64,000 bases of DNA from Bacillus sp. ISL-18 (GTDB taxonomy: Bacteria > Bacillota > Bacilli > Bacillales > Cytobacillaceae). The first letter of the stretch is position 1, and each line of letters opens with the position of its first letter. A program made the translations under genes and the position numbers. The notes beneath the pieces were generated by a model, which was not told the DNA's origin, ran no database searches, and worked only from the letters and a program-made list of their open reading frames with translations. Below are positions 1-8,422 of the stretch, one piece after another. The stretch is from assembly GCF_018613415.1 (NCBI RefSeq), contig NZ_JAGGQG010000003.1, positions 248,001 to 312,000 on the forward strand, written 5' to 3'.

Positions 1-333
1 AATGAAAAGAAATTTCCCCGCTGGAAAGTTCACTTTTGAAAACCCATATGCAGCCATTGCGGAAACGGTTACGGAAATAAGTGTTGTAATTACGGTAATT
101 TTAATAGAATTCCAATAATATAAGGCAAAAGGATATTTTCCTAACCAAACTTCTTGATAGTTTTCAATACCATGCCACCTCTTTGGAATCCACTCGATTG
201 GAAATTTAAATACATCTGCTTCAATCTTAAATGAAGTCGACAGCATCCAAAAAAATGGCAGCAAAAAGGCTATGCTTACGATAAAGGAAATAATCGTAAT
301 GATGATCTTTCTGATATTTATTTTTTTCTTCAT
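1..333 (-). CDS. Carbohydrate ABC transporter permease, MalG-like (partial)
   Basis: This is the N-terminal 111 residues of a CUT1-family inner-membrane permease; the gene runs off the left edge, so the EAA loop that contacts the ATPase is not visible. The start ATG is at 333. A short basic tail (MKKKINIRK) leads into one long hydrophobic helix, then the stretch with LPFFWMLSTSFK that is typical of MalG/YesQ/MsmG permeases, and a second hydrophobic segment ending in AAYGFSK. It lies 30 bp downstream of the MalF-like permease on the same strand, so the two should form the heterodimeric pore of one sugar importer. The substrate cannot be told from this fragment. Family assignment is firm. Confidence 0.85.
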   Translation of the reverse strand, partial: MKKKINIRKIIITIISFIVSIAFLLPFFWMLSTSFKIEADVFKFPIEWIPKRWHGIENYQEVWLGKYPFALYYWNSIKITVITTLISVTVSAMAAYGFSKVNFPAGKFLFI

Positions 334-363
334 GGATATCCCTCCTCGTTCAGTTAGCATTTC

Positions 364-1323
364 TTAATAATTCACCCATTTTTTCTGTCCGACCCACTGC
401 ACTAAGGTTATGATGAGTACGAAGACGAATAGCACAACCGCAATCGCGGAGGCATACCCAATCTTTAAATTAACAAACGCACTCTCGTATAAATGCCACA
501 CAAGCATAGTAGTAGAATTAATCGGACCACCTTTTGTTAACACAGCAATTAAATCAAATACTTTAAAAGTACCAATAATTCCGGTAATTAATAGGAAAAA
601 TGTTGTCGGCGATAAGGCTGGCAGCATAATATGTTTAAATTTATCCCATGCCCTTGCCCCATCCATATCGGCTGCTTCATATAACTCTTTTGGAATCGAT
701 TGTAATCCAGCTAAATAAATAATCATGCTAAACCCAATGGATGCCCAAATTTGAATGATCATCACAGAGATAAGGGCGAAATCAGGGTCCGCGATCCAAG
801 TTGGTGGATTTTCAATGCCAAGTGAAAGTAAAACCTGATTGATTGGCCCCTCCGTTGGATTAAATAGAACCTGCCAAACTACAGCAATGGCCACGATACT
901 TGAAATATAAGGCATGAAAAAGGCAACTTTAAAATAACTTTTTGCATACACGTGTTTATCAATGACGATGGCAATGATCAATGCGAACATCATTGTTAGT
1001 GGCACGGTCAGAAGGAAAAGTAAATTGTTCATCACAGATTTAAGGAACACATCATTCTCAAAGAGTGCTTTAAAATTGTCCAATCCAACCCATTTGATCG
1101 ATTTAAAGCCAACAATAAAATTCCAATCTGCAAAACTTAACATAAATGTGGCCAAAATTGGCAGCAACGTAAGGATACTGACCCCAATTAACATCGGGGA
1201 AACAAATAAAACCCCTGTCCAGCTCTCTCGCATTTGAATGGCACTTTTACCTTTTTTCTTGGCTTTCACCGGATGCTCAACTTTCTCTAGTACTGTTTTT
1301 GCTTCAACACTCAAATCTCTCAC
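364..1323 (-). CDS. Carbohydrate ABC transporter permease, MalF-like
   Basis: A 319-residue CUT1-family permease of the MalF/UgpA/MsmF type. After a roughly 35-residue cytoplasmic N-terminus there are six predicted membrane helices. The cytoplasmic EAA loop that docks to the ATPase is visible near residue 215 (EAADMDGARAWDKFKHIMLP). It lies between a DUF624 gene (13 bp upstream) and the MalG-like gene (30 bp downstream), a compact operon typical of Bacillus sugar importers. The binding protein and hydrolases are not in the window and presumably lie further left. The substrate is unknown; DUF624 linkage suggests plant or oligosaccharide sugars, which is inference only. Confidence 0.9.
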   Translation of the reverse strand: MRDLSVEAKTVLEKVEHPVKAKKKGKSAIQMRESWTGVLFVSPMLIGVSILTLLPILATFMLSFADWNFIVGFKSIKWVGLDNFKALFENDVFLKSVMNNLLFLLTVPLTMMFALIIAIVIDKHVYAKSYFKVAFFMPYISSIVAIAVVWQVLFNPTEGPINQVLLSLGIENPPTWIADPDFALISVMIIQIWASIGFSMIIYLAGLQSIPKELYEAADMDGARAWDKFKHIMLPALSPTTFFLLITGIIGTFKVFDLIAVLTKGGPINSTTMLVWHLYESAFVNLKIGYASAIAVVLFVFVLIITLVQWVGQKKWVNY

Positions 1324-1336
1324 CCCACTTAATTGT

Positions 1337-1993
1337 TTAGTTGTTCATCACCCATTTAGACTTACTCTGCTTTTGTTTGTCCCCTGCTTGGACCTCTACT
1401 TTTTGAAATACTCTTAAAGAAAAAAAGGTTACAATACATGCTAAACCACTTGCTAAAAAGAGATAACCTGCCATTGGAAGGAAAACAAATAAGAATAATA
1501 AAGAAGCTATCGAAATAAGCATCATAAATGTATTTAACGGATAAGTGATTCCGATTAGGAATGCCATTTTTATCGAAATAAAGACTTTTCTGTTCAACAG
1601 GTAAACTGGAAACACGTATAGTAACGTAATTCCATATAAGCAAGCACTGCCAAGGAGTATTCCTTTGGCCGCCATTTCCATGGTTCCGGATAAATAGCTG
1701 GTGAATAGCCAATCAGTATAAAATATAACCGGTATGATTAAAAGCACCATTCCCAACTGGTTCGCCCTGCTAAATTCCTCCTTATATACCTTTTTGAACA
1801 ACTTGAAAGCACTTACATTTTCACCCGCTTGATAACCCTTTATCACTGTGTACATAGCCGCTGTTGCCGGAAAGATTCCAGCTATTATCAGCCCTGCTAT
1901 CGTAAAAAGGATCCATAGGAGATTAAGATATAGTAATTTTATAACCCAGTCACAAGCAACATTTATATTATTAATTAGTCTAGTAGATTCCAT
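1337..1993 (-). CDS. DUF624 / YesL-family membrane protein
   Basis: A 218-residue protein with about five hydrophobic helices. It belongs to the YesL/DUF624 family, whose members commonly sit beside CUT1 sugar ABC permeases and glycosidases in Bacilli; the molecular function is not established. The reading frame is open further upstream, but the ATG at 1993 is chosen because AGGAGAGG precedes it closely and because the mature-looking sequence (MESTRLINNINVACDWV, then a helix) matches the family N-terminus. It is the first gene of the ABC operon here. A paralogue of 188 residues is found at 60.9-61.4 kb, also beside sugar genes. Confidence 0.8.
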   Translation of the reverse strand: MESTRLINNINVACDWVIKLLYLNLLWILFTIAGLIIAGIFPATAAMYTVIKGYQAGENVSAFKLFKKVYKEEFSRANQLGMVLLIIPVIFYTDWLFTSYLSGTMEMAAKGILLGSACLYGITLLYVFPVYLLNRKVFISIKMAFLIGITYPLNTFMMLISIASLLFLFVFLPMAGYLFLASGLACIVTFFSLRVFQKVEVQAGDKQKQSKSKWVMNN

Positions 1994-2140
1994 CTTTCCT
2001 CTCCTATTGGTTTTATTTTGTTCAGTAACTATATTAATAATTGTAAGAAAATTATGAAAGTATTTATATAGATTTTTTTGACTACTTCGAAAATATTTTG
2101 ACATTTTAAAAAATTTCCGTTTTAAATTCAAAAAGTAAAA

Positions 2141-2180
2141 GGCCCTCAATTCAAGATAATCTCACCTTGAATTGAGAGCC
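2141..2180 (-). terminator. Rho-independent terminator ending the aromatic operon
   Basis: Two 15-base arms (2141-2155 and 2166-2180, pairing GGCTCTCAATTCAAG with CTTGAATTGAGGGCC) enclose a 10-base loop. On the minus strand the stem is followed by TTTTACTTTTT. It lies about 100 bp past the stop of the FAH-family gene and before the ABC operon. Confidence 0.8.
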
Positions 2181-2250
2181 TCTAGTTACCCATTTTAAAT
2201 CCACTAATTTATTAACCAACGAAAAATAGATATTCTCTTCCTCCCAAAAA

Positions 2251-2280
2251 GGAAGCAAGAGAACCGTCCCTCTGCTTCTT
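2251..2280. repeat. Dispersed GGGACGGTTCTC repeat, copy A (single arm)
   Basis: One arm of a repeat found seven times in this window, with core GAGAACCGTCCC flanked by GAAGC/GCTTC. This copy overlaps the stop codon of the FAH-family gene by one base. Confidence 0.85.
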
Positions 2281-3245
2281 TATCTTGTGACAACTTTATT
2301 TCTCTGCTCGCCTAAATCAATGGTTCCATCTGGGCTTTTGATTTGGCAGCGGATGATATCGCCTTCTTTCAGATATTTTTCGTTATTCTTTTGCTGGCTT
2401 TCTATAATAATATCCGTTCTTTGCTGCGCCGTTAAAGTGGAGTCAGCGAGACGATTGTTGACCTCTGGTGTGATATTTAGGGCCACGCCGCCGGTTGTCC
2501 CGGTTAGAATCAAATCACCTTTTGATAGGTCCATGATCTCAGAGAGCTCGGTCAAAGTTTCAGCAGGTTTATACAACAACTGGCAGGAGTTGGCTGATTG
2601 GCGCAGTTCATCGTTCACCCATAGATTTAACTCCAGGTTATGTATCTTTGGCACCTCCTCTGGATCGAGCAAATAAAGGAAAGGACCTGCGGGAGCAAAT
2701 GTCCGATAGCTTTTTCCTTTTAACCACTGGCCTTCCGTAAACTGAACATCACGAGCGGAGACATCATCCACAATCACAATGCCTGCAATATATTGATGGA
2801 GATTATCATCTGTCACTTCGACAGGTCCGGTAATATTTCCGCCAATAATCAATCCCAGTTCAATCTCATAATCTAATAATTTCACATGTTCAGGACGAAC
2901 AATTTCACTGTCCGCTCCGCACAATGCACTGTCCGCTTTGCTAAAAAACAAATTAAAGGGCGCTCTCTTGGCATCAAGTCCTGCCTCTGAACGGTGAGTG
3001 GCATAGTTAGTCCCCTGACAGATAATTCTTGCCGGCTTGGTGACAGGGCTTAAGAGCTCCACATCCGCCAATGAAACGGTCTTATCAGTACCTGTTTCAT
3101 TTACTTTTCGTGCCTCCTCTATTCCCTGTTCTAAGAATTCAGCTAAACTCTGATAAGCCTTTGGTAACACGAGAATCCTTTCCTCTGTTACAACGCCCCA
3201 CTGCTCTTTCCCATTCTGATTGAAACGAACCACCTGCATACCCAT
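2280..3245 (-). CDS. Fumarylacetoacetate hydrolase-family protein
   Basis: A 321-residue cytoplasmic FAH-superfamily enzyme. Visible landmarks are the metal-binding stretch DYEIELGLIIG near residue 125, the following DDVSARDVQ, the substrate-loop KSYRTFAPAGPFL, and TGTTGGVAL. The family hydrolyses acylpyruvates or isomerises/decarboxylates 2-oxo-dienoates. As last gene of the aromatic operon it most likely handles a ring-fission product, but which reaction cannot be read from sequence. The start chosen is the ATG at 3245, 8 nt after GAGGGG; an upstream TTG and a downstream ATG (3239) are less well spaced. A strong palindrome separates it from the transporter gene, so it may be expressed at a lower level or separately. 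Confidence 0.85.
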   Translation of the reverse strand: MGMQVVRFNQNGKEQWGVVTEERILVLPKAYQSLAEFLEQGIEEARKVNETGTDKTVSLADVELLSPVTKPARIICQGTNYATHRSEAGLDAKRAPFNLFFSKADSALCGADSEIVRPEHVKLLDYEIELGLIIGGNITGPVEVTDDNLHQYIAGIVIVDDVSARDVQFTEGQWLKGKSYRTFAPAGPFLYLLDPEEVPKIHNLELNLWVNDELRQSANSCQLLYKPAETLTELSEIMDLSKGDLILTGTTGGVALNITPEVNNRLADSTLTAQQRTDIIIESQQKNNEKYLKEGDIIRCQIKSPDGTIDLGEQRNKVVTR

Positions 3246-3280
3246 CAGCAAAACCCCTCACTTTTTAATAGATTAAGACC

Positions 3281-3312
3281 AAAAGTGAACAGCCCTAGGG
3301 CTGTTCACTTTT
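3281..3312. terminator. Perfect palindrome between the MFS and FAH genes
   Basis: A 32-bp perfect inverted repeat (AAAAGTGAACAGCC, CTAG, then its complement) lies just after the stop of the MFS gene. Stem ends of A and T runs would let it act as a terminator in both directions, or as an attenuator before the FAH gene, whose ribosome site begins about 25 bp further on. Confidence 0.65.
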
Positions 3313-3330
3313 CACCCTGTTTACTTTATT

Positions 3331-4632
3331 TTACATGACATTGGATGATTTCGCATTTGATAGTGCAGAATCTTCAAATTTTTTCGGACGAACTGCTAAC
3401 CACACCAAACCGCCAAATACAAGCAGAATCAGTCCGCATAATTGGAACGCGTGATGGAAGCCTGCTGCCTGGCTGGCTGAGTTTCCAATTAACCACCCCG
3501 TTACATATGGACCGGCAATACCGCCCAATGAAGTTAAAGCCATAAACCAGCCTTGAATCTTCCCTTGATGTCGAGGGGAAACCAAGTCAACTAAAATAGC
3601 TGGCCCCATCACTAAGGTAATACATCCGAATGTTAACCCTAGTGATAATAAGGCAATCGATAAAATATTTGAGCTGACAATCGCTCCTAAGAAATAGCAG
3701 ATGGCTCCTGCTGCCATGACGGGCCCCAGGACAAAAATCCGTCCCTTTACCACGCTCTTTGTCTTATGATAAATCCGATCTGAAATGAATGAAAAGGTAA
3801 TCTGTGACAGAGTAATCATAATCCAAGGCAATGCTACGACAATGCTTAAGGTTTCTTCACTAAGTTTACGGACATTTTCCAGATAGTTTGGCAGCCAGTT
3901 CAAACCAATCGTAAACGACCAATAAGTGGCAAAACCGCATAAAGCAACGAAGATAAAGTTTTTCGAAAACAAAACAGAGGTGAATTTTGTTTCTGTTCCA
4001 ACAGTGGCTTCATTTGATGTATTTTTGGCCGGAGCAGGTTCTCCTTGTGTAACCGCTTTCTCTTTAGCTGCCCATAACCATGCTATAATCCAAAGAAACC
4101 CAACTGCCCCTGTTGTGATAAACGCTGAGCGCCAGCCAAAATTCATGATAAGATGCATTAAAACAGGTGCTGAAACAGCGACACCGAGCGGTCCTCCAAT
4201 TGAAACGAGTGTTAACCCAATCCCCAGCTTTTCCTTTGGGAGATACTTTGAGGCAGCGGTCATCGCTAAGGAGTAAGAAGGTCCTTCGCCAGCCCCTAAG
4301 ATAATTCTGGTTACTAACAAATAAGTAAAACTGCTGACAAAGATCGTCGAAAATTGAACGATCGACCAAACGGCAACCATAATGGCAATGACTTTTTTTG
4401 CGCCAATTTTATCTGCCAGGCTTCCCCCTAAAATAGCTGAAAGCGAATATAGCAAGAAGAAAACACTTCCGACAACGCCCCATTGCTGTGGAGTTAATCC
4501 TAGTTCCTTCATAATCGGCACCGAAGCAAACCCGATAATGGCCTTATCTGCATTACTAATAACGGTCAATAAAAATAATAAGAAAATGATAACCCATGCT
4601 TTTTTTGATACCGTACGTTTCTTTTGCTCCAT
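3331..4632 (-). CDS. MFS transporter, anion:cation symporter type (aromatic acid uptake)
   Basis: A 433-residue, 12-helix major facilitator. The sequence NADKAIIGFASVPIMKELG in helix 1, the loop LADKIGAKKVIA after helix 2, and RIILGAGEGPSYS in helix 4 place it in the anion:cation symporter group, which includes bacterial importers of phthalate, hydroxyphenylacetate, glucarate and related acids. It lies inside the aromatic catabolic operon, 82 bp downstream of the hydratase gene, and is presumed to import the aromatic acid that the operon degrades. The ribosome site TTGAGGAGG is well placed before the ATG at 4632. The exact substrate is not known. Confidence 0.85.
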   Translation of the reverse strand: MEQKKRTVSKKAWVIIFLLFLLTVISNADKAIIGFASVPIMKELGLTPQQWGVVGSVFFLLYSLSAILGGSLADKIGAKKVIAIMVAVWSIVQFSTIFVSSFTYLLVTRIILGAGEGPSYSLAMTAASKYLPKEKLGIGLTLVSIGGPLGVAVSAPVLMHLIMNFGWRSAFITTGAVGFLWIIAWLWAAKEKAVTQGEPAPAKNTSNEATVGTETKFTSVLFSKNFIFVALCGFATYWSFTIGLNWLPNYLENVRKLSEETLSIVVALPWIMITLSQITFSFISDRIYHKTKSVVKGRIFVLGPVMAAGAICYFLGAIVSSNILSIALLSLGLTFGCITLVMGPAILVDLVSPRHQGKIQGWFMALTSLGGIAGPYVTGWLIGNSASQAAGFHHAFQLCGLILLVFGGLVWLAVRPKKFEDSALSNAKSSNVM

Positions 4633-4675
4633 ATAAGGACCTCCTCAAATTTCTCCCATAATGAATGATTACTTG

Positions 4676-4707
4676 AGGACCTGTCCACTCCCCAATGGAT
4701 AGGTCCT
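4676..4707 (-). other. Intercistronic hairpin upstream of the MFS gene
   Basis: Arms GGACCTATCCA and TGGACAGGTCC can form an 11-bp stem with one mismatch. No U-run follows on the minus strand, so this looks like a processing or mRNA-stability element between the hydratase and transporter genes rather than a terminator. Confidence 0.45.
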
Positions 4708-4714
4708 AGTTTCT

Positions 4715-5506
4715 TTACTTAAACATAACTTCAACTTTACCAATATGTGAAAATCCAGCAGTAAACCGATCCCCTTTTTCGGCGGCGATTGCTGCTGATA
4801 AGGCACCTGATAAAATAACCTCTCCCGCCTTCAAAGCAACATTGTATTCGGTTAATTTATTAGCCAGCCAGGCAACACATTTGGCAGGATGGCCTAACAC
4901 ATCATAACCATAGCCGGTATTTATCCGTTCTCCATTTTTAAACAAATTCATTTCAATGGATGGCAAATCAATATCTGTTACCGAATACCGTTCATCCCCA
5001 ATCACAAACATACCGCTTGACGCATTATCGGCTACTGTATCTGCTAAGGTTATGTTCCAATCGGTAATCCGGCTGTCAACGATTTCCAATGCAGGTGCGA
5101 TGTACTCAGTTGCATCAAGCACATCCTCAACCGTGACATCCGGTCCAGTCAAATCCTTGTTGAGCACAAACGCAATCTCGCCTTCTACCTTTGGCTGAAA
5201 AAGCTCATCTAAATGGATGGTTCCCATATTACTTGCTTCCATGGAGTCTAACAGATGCCCGTAATCCGGCTGATCAACACCTAACAGCCGCTGCATCGCA
5301 ACAGAGGTTAACCCAATCTTTTTCCCGACAATTTTCTGTCCCTTTTGCACTTTTTGATCAATCATTCGGAGCTGGACCTGATAAGCTTCATCAATGGTCA
5401 AATCTGGATATTGTTTAGTAAGTGGTGGAATAGATTCTTTCGAGACTTCTGCCTGTTGCAGCAATTCGTATACATGCTGGACTCGATGAATGACCTGGTT
5501 ACTCAT
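4715..5506 (-). CDS. 2-keto-4-pentenoate hydratase (MhpD/HpaH-like)
   Basis: A 263-residue member of the hydratase/decarboxylase branch of the FAH fold. Sequence such as VGKKIGLTSVAMQRLLGVDQPDYG, the metal-ligand region PKVEGEIAFVL, and VVILSGALSAAI-like C-terminal motifs (here GEVILSGALSAAIAAEKG) match MhpD/HpaH/XylJ enzymes. The reaction expected is addition of water to 2-hydroxypenta-2,4-dienoate to give 4-hydroxy-2-oxovalerate. The frame is open about 30 codons upstream, but AAGGAG lies 8 nt before the ATG at 5506 and the family begins there. It follows the C-C hydrolase gene, separated by a strong hairpin. The next pathway enzymes, the aldolase and acetaldehyde dehydrogenase, are not in the window. 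Confidence 0.88.
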   Translation of the reverse strand: MSNQVIHRVQHVYELLQQAEVSKESIPPLTKQYPDLTIDEAYQVQLRMIDQKVQKGQKIVGKKIGLTSVAMQRLLGVDQPDYGHLLDSMEASNMGTIHLDELFQPKVEGEIAFVLNKDLTGPDVTVEDVLDATEYIAPALEIVDSRITDWNITLADTVADNASSGMFVIGDERYSVTDIDLPSIEMNLFKNGERINTGYGYDVLGHPAKCVAWLANKLTEYNVALKAGEVILSGALSAAIAAEKGDRFTAGFSHIGKVEVMFK

Positions 5507-5532
5507 AGTTATAACTCCTTTTATAAAAAATA

Positions 5533-5591
5533 GAGCGCTAATTGATAGATTCAAAAATAGGTAAAACTTATGAATCAATTCAATTGCGCTC
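5533..5591 (-). terminator. Internal terminator or attenuator in the aromatic operon
   Basis: A long stem pairs the GCGCTC end at 5586-5591 with GAGCGC at 5533-5538, extended by TTGATTCA/TGAATC arms. On the minus strand it is followed by TATTTTTTATA. It sits between the hydrolase stop and the hydratase ribosome site, so it could lower expression of the three distal genes. Confidence 0.65.
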
Positions 5592-5607
5592 TCCACGGTT
5601 GTTTTTA

Positions 5608-6498
5608 TTATTTAGATGCTAATGCAGGATTCGCTTGTTTAGCTGTTTCTTTCCCATTTTTCAATAGGAAGTCAATTAAAATAGTGTTAAACTCCTCCGG
5701 CTTTTCCCATTGCGGCCAGTGTCCTGCATCTTTAATCACAACCAGCTCGCTATTTGGAATCATATCCTGAATAGGCTTTGCTTCCTCAACGGTAGAAGTT
5801 GGATCATGGTCTGTCCAAGCAAGCAATGTTGGAACATTGATTTTTCCACACCATGACGGATCCCAGCTGTACAGCTTTCGTACTTCAATATCCTGCAGGC
5901 AGACGATATGATGAACCGCTTCTTGATAAGAGGCTTGAGTATAAATTTTGTAGCGGGATTCAATCAATTCATCTGTTACCAAGCTTTTATCATACATTAA
6001 CCACTCAAGTCTTGTTTTAACATTTTCATAGTTTGCTTCAAGTACCGCTTTTAACGTAGAATCCTTCAAACGCTGCATGACTTCAGGTTTATTATTAACG
6101 TTACCAGGCGTATTCAGCACCATCGCCTTCACATATTCCGGATGTTCAGCCGCAAACCATGCAGCCACCCAGCCGCCTAACGACTCCCCTGAAAGATATA
6201 CGTTTGATAAACCTAATGCTTGAATCACGCCTAATAAATGCTCGCTATAATAATCAATACCATATTGACGATCTGGCTTTGCTGTGTAGCCGTGTCCGAC
6301 CATATCGATGCAAATCACGCGGAAATGCTCGCTCAAACCTCGGATATTCCTTGCATACGCCTCAATATGACCTCCGGTACCATGAAGCAAAATCAATGGC
6401 TCCCCTGTTCCGGATTCCAGAACTCGGGTTTTAATACCATCCGCATCTAAATAGTAAAGTTTATATTCCAAATCAGCTAAGTCTGTCCAAATTGTCAT
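5608..6498 (-). CDS. Alpha/beta hydrolase, meta-cleavage product (C-C) hydrolase
   Basis: A 296-residue alpha/beta-hydrolase resembling MhpC, BphD and HsaD. The oxyanion-hole motif LLHGTGGH is at residues 37-44, the nucleophile elbow GESLGG has Ser106, the acid is the Asp in WTDHDP near residue 230, and the general base His is in DAGHWPQWEKP near residue 260, a typical ending for this subfamily. It should split the yellow ring-fission product into 2-hydroxypenta-2,4-dienoate and an organic acid. It lies 73 bp downstream of the extradiol dioxygenase gene. The size of the acid released, and so the side chain of the substrate, cannot be told from sequence. Confidence 0.88.
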   Translation of the reverse strand: MTIWTDLADLEYKLYYLDADGIKTRVLESGTGEPLILLHGTGGHIEAYARNIRGLSEHFRVICIDMVGHGYTAKPDRQYGIDYYSEHLLGVIQALGLSNVYLSGESLGGWVAAWFAAEHPEYVKAMVLNTPGNVNNKPEVMQRLKDSTLKAVLEANYENVKTRLEWLMYDKSLVTDELIESRYKIYTQASYQEAVHHIVCLQDIEVRKLYSWDPSWCGKINVPTLLAWTDHDPTSTVEEAKPIQDMIPNSELVVIKDAGHWPQWEKPEEFNTILIDFLLKNGKETAKQANPALASK

Positions 6499-6571
6499 TT
6501 AAATCTCCCCTTTTATAAAATCATCGTTAGAAATGGAGGTTGATCCCCCATTGGATTTCTTGCTCTCAACA

Positions 6572-7555
6572 TTAAATGCTCACTTCTTGTTCAGATGAGG
6601 CTTTACGATTTTCTGGGCCAACCGGCAGACTAAACTGAACGATGGCCATACCTGTTACCCATTCTGGTATTGGCTCATAGCAGGCAACACTTGCATCAAA
6701 GTTCTTCAGGGCACCAAGAAGGACAAGCCAGTTACGAATCTCCTGACCTCCGTTGCCTAAATGCTCCTCAATATAAGCGGCACTCCAGTTTCTTAATGTT
6801 GTATAATCTTTTTCGGTGACCAAGCGCAAAAATTCCCGGTCAATCTGCTCGTTAACAGGACCTGATTTAATTCGGGTTACATTCGTTTCCCGTAATTTTA
6901 GATATTCATCGAGCTGATCGATTTCCTGACGTCCATTTTTTAAAACATTTATTAAGAATTGGTCTTCCGGTTTTTCACTCTCAATCTTGGGAATCGGCAC
7001 CCAGTGAGATAATCCACCTGAAGCAACAATTGCTACCTTCAAATCTTGATCCCAAGATTCAATCGCTTTACGGATCACTTCACCAATTTGGAAACAGCGG
7101 TCCATCGATGGCAATGGCGGTGCCGAGGTATTAACAGCAATCGGAACCACAGGAATTTGGAGATCCGGGTTTAAAAAGTAAATTCCTTGTGTGTGGCCGT
7201 GGTCTACCTTCATTTTTAGCGTAAAAGCAAAATCAATATTATTCTCCAGACTGGTGTGAAGAATATGTTTTGCTAATTCTTGTTGTACGGGAATGTTATA
7301 TTTCGGCAGCTGCCAATCCCCCCAGCCTTCACATTCGCCTGTTCCTATCGTAAAAGAAGGCATATGGTCATAAAAGTAGCTGTTAAAATGGTCATCAGAC
7401 ACTAATACAATGACATCCGCGCCTGACTCTTCGAGATATTTCCTCATTTCATCCGCTGTATGGAGGAACCGCTGCCCTTTTTCTCCGCCACTGGCTTCAT
7501 TTGTCATGATCATCGGACTATGTGACATCGCCACACCTGCAATAATTTTAGCCAT
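6572..7555 (-). CDS. Class III extradiol ring-cleavage dioxygenase, MhpB-like
   Basis: A 327-residue LigB-superfamily enzyme, close in layout to E. coli MhpB (2,3-dihydroxyphenylpropionate 1,2-dioxygenase, about 314 residues). Shared signatures are SHSP with His12, DDHFNSYFYDHMPSF with His56, KVDHGHTQG with His119 and SGGLSHW with His184, covering iron ligands and acid/base residues of the family. It should open a catechol ring next to the two hydroxyls with Fe(II) and O2. It follows the FAD synthetase gene by 30 bp. The preferred catechol is unknown: a dihydroxyphenylpropionate-like or other alkyl-catechol is likely given the C-C hydrolase downstream. Confidence 0.9.
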   Translation of the reverse strand: MAKIIAGVAMSHSPMIMTNEASGGEKGQRFLHTADEMRKYLEESGADVIVLVSDDHFNSYFYDHMPSFTIGTGECEGWGDWQLPKYNIPVQQELAKHILHTSLENNIDFAFTLKMKVDHGHTQGIYFLNPDLQIPVVPIAVNTSAPPLPSMDRCFQIGEVIRKAIESWDQDLKVAIVASGGLSHWVPIPKIESEKPEDQFLINVLKNGRQEIDQLDEYLKLRETNVTRIKSGPVNEQIDREFLRLVTEKDYTTLRNWSAAYIEEHLGNGGQEIRNWLVLLGALKNFDASVACYEPIPEWVTGMAIVQFSLPVGPENRKASSEQEVSI

Positions 7556-7585
7556 TCAATTCACACCTTTCTTATTTAATCGTTT

Positions 7586-8401
7586 TTAAGAAATACGTAA
7601 TTTCCTAGAATCAACGATTTCCTTTTGCCAGACAATCGAAATCTTTCCTTTTAAAAATAAAGGAATTTCATCTGCACACTTGATCGTGATTCCATCGTTC
7701 ATGATCATGATGTCCCGATGAACGGAACCATTGTTATTTTTCAATCTGACCTGGTAGCATCCGGGGGCGGGAAGTGTGTAATAAGGATAGGGTGTCAATG
7801 CCTCTCCGCTCCATTCGCAGAGCGTTTCATAGTATTGGCCGAGAAACTCAGGCAGTTCGGCCACCTTCCCGTTTAACAGCCGTTCACGAATGCCGGTAGA
7901 ACTGATTTTCTCGCCCCTTATTTCTACTTTGGCTACTTTTGTTACATCAATCCGGCCGCCTGAGTCTTGCTTCAAACGCTCCAGATTACCGGCACCGCGG
8001 GAACCATAGGAAAAATCAAATCCGGCAACTGCATGAACCACACCAAGACCATTCAGGTATTCCGATACAAACTGCTCCGGCGATAAACTGGCCATCTCTT
8101 GATTAAATTCAACAATATAGAAAGTATCGACGCCCATATCCCTAAGCCTTTCCTCTTTTTCCGCAAGCGGCATTAAATAATGCACCCGAACTTTTCCTTT
8201 TGAAACCACGGTCTTCGGATGAGGAAAAAAACTCATGACAGCTAACGGCACTTGTCTTTCCTTTGCCTTTTGATAGGCAGTGCTGATAACAGCACAATGT
8301 CCATGATGGAGACCATCGAAACAACCAAGTGCCATTACAATCGGACTCTTCTTTTTCTGCCAATAGACCAAATTACGCTGGTTTAAATGAATGGTTTTCA
8401 T
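7586..8401 (-). CDS. FAD synthetase (RibF-like FMN adenylyltransferase), kinase domain degenerate
   Basis: A 271-residue protein whose N-terminal half is the nucleotidyltransferase domain of RibF: GCFDGLHHGH at residues 26-35, FDFSYGSRGAGN near 130, and ISSTGIRERLLNG near 167. Typical RibF proteins are about 310 residues, with a C-terminal riboflavin kinase. Here the tail of about 90 residues lacks the conserved kinase motifs (no recognisable GTxxxxGVANIG-like stretch), so it probably only converts FMN to FAD. It lies 21 bp after the flavin reductase gene and 30 bp before the dioxygenase gene, inside the aromatic operon. This suggests a dedicated cofactor supply for the flavin monooxygenase. 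It is not the housekeeping copy by context. Confidence 0.85.
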   Translation of the reverse strand: MKTIHLNQRNLVYWQKKKSPIVMALGCFDGLHHGHCAVISTAYQKAKERQVPLAVMSFFPHPKTVVSKGKVRVHYLMPLAEKEERLRDMGVDTFYIVEFNQEMASLSPEQFVSEYLNGLGVVHAVAGFDFSYGSRGAGNLERLKQDSGGRIDVTKVAKVEIRGEKISSTGIRERLLNGKVAELPEFLGQYYETLCEWSGEALTPYPYYTLPAPGCYQVRLKNNNGSVHRDIMIMNDGITIKCADEIPLFLKGKISIVWQKEIVDSRKLRIS

Positions 8402-8422
8402 ACTGGTCTCCTCTCAAGTTTT

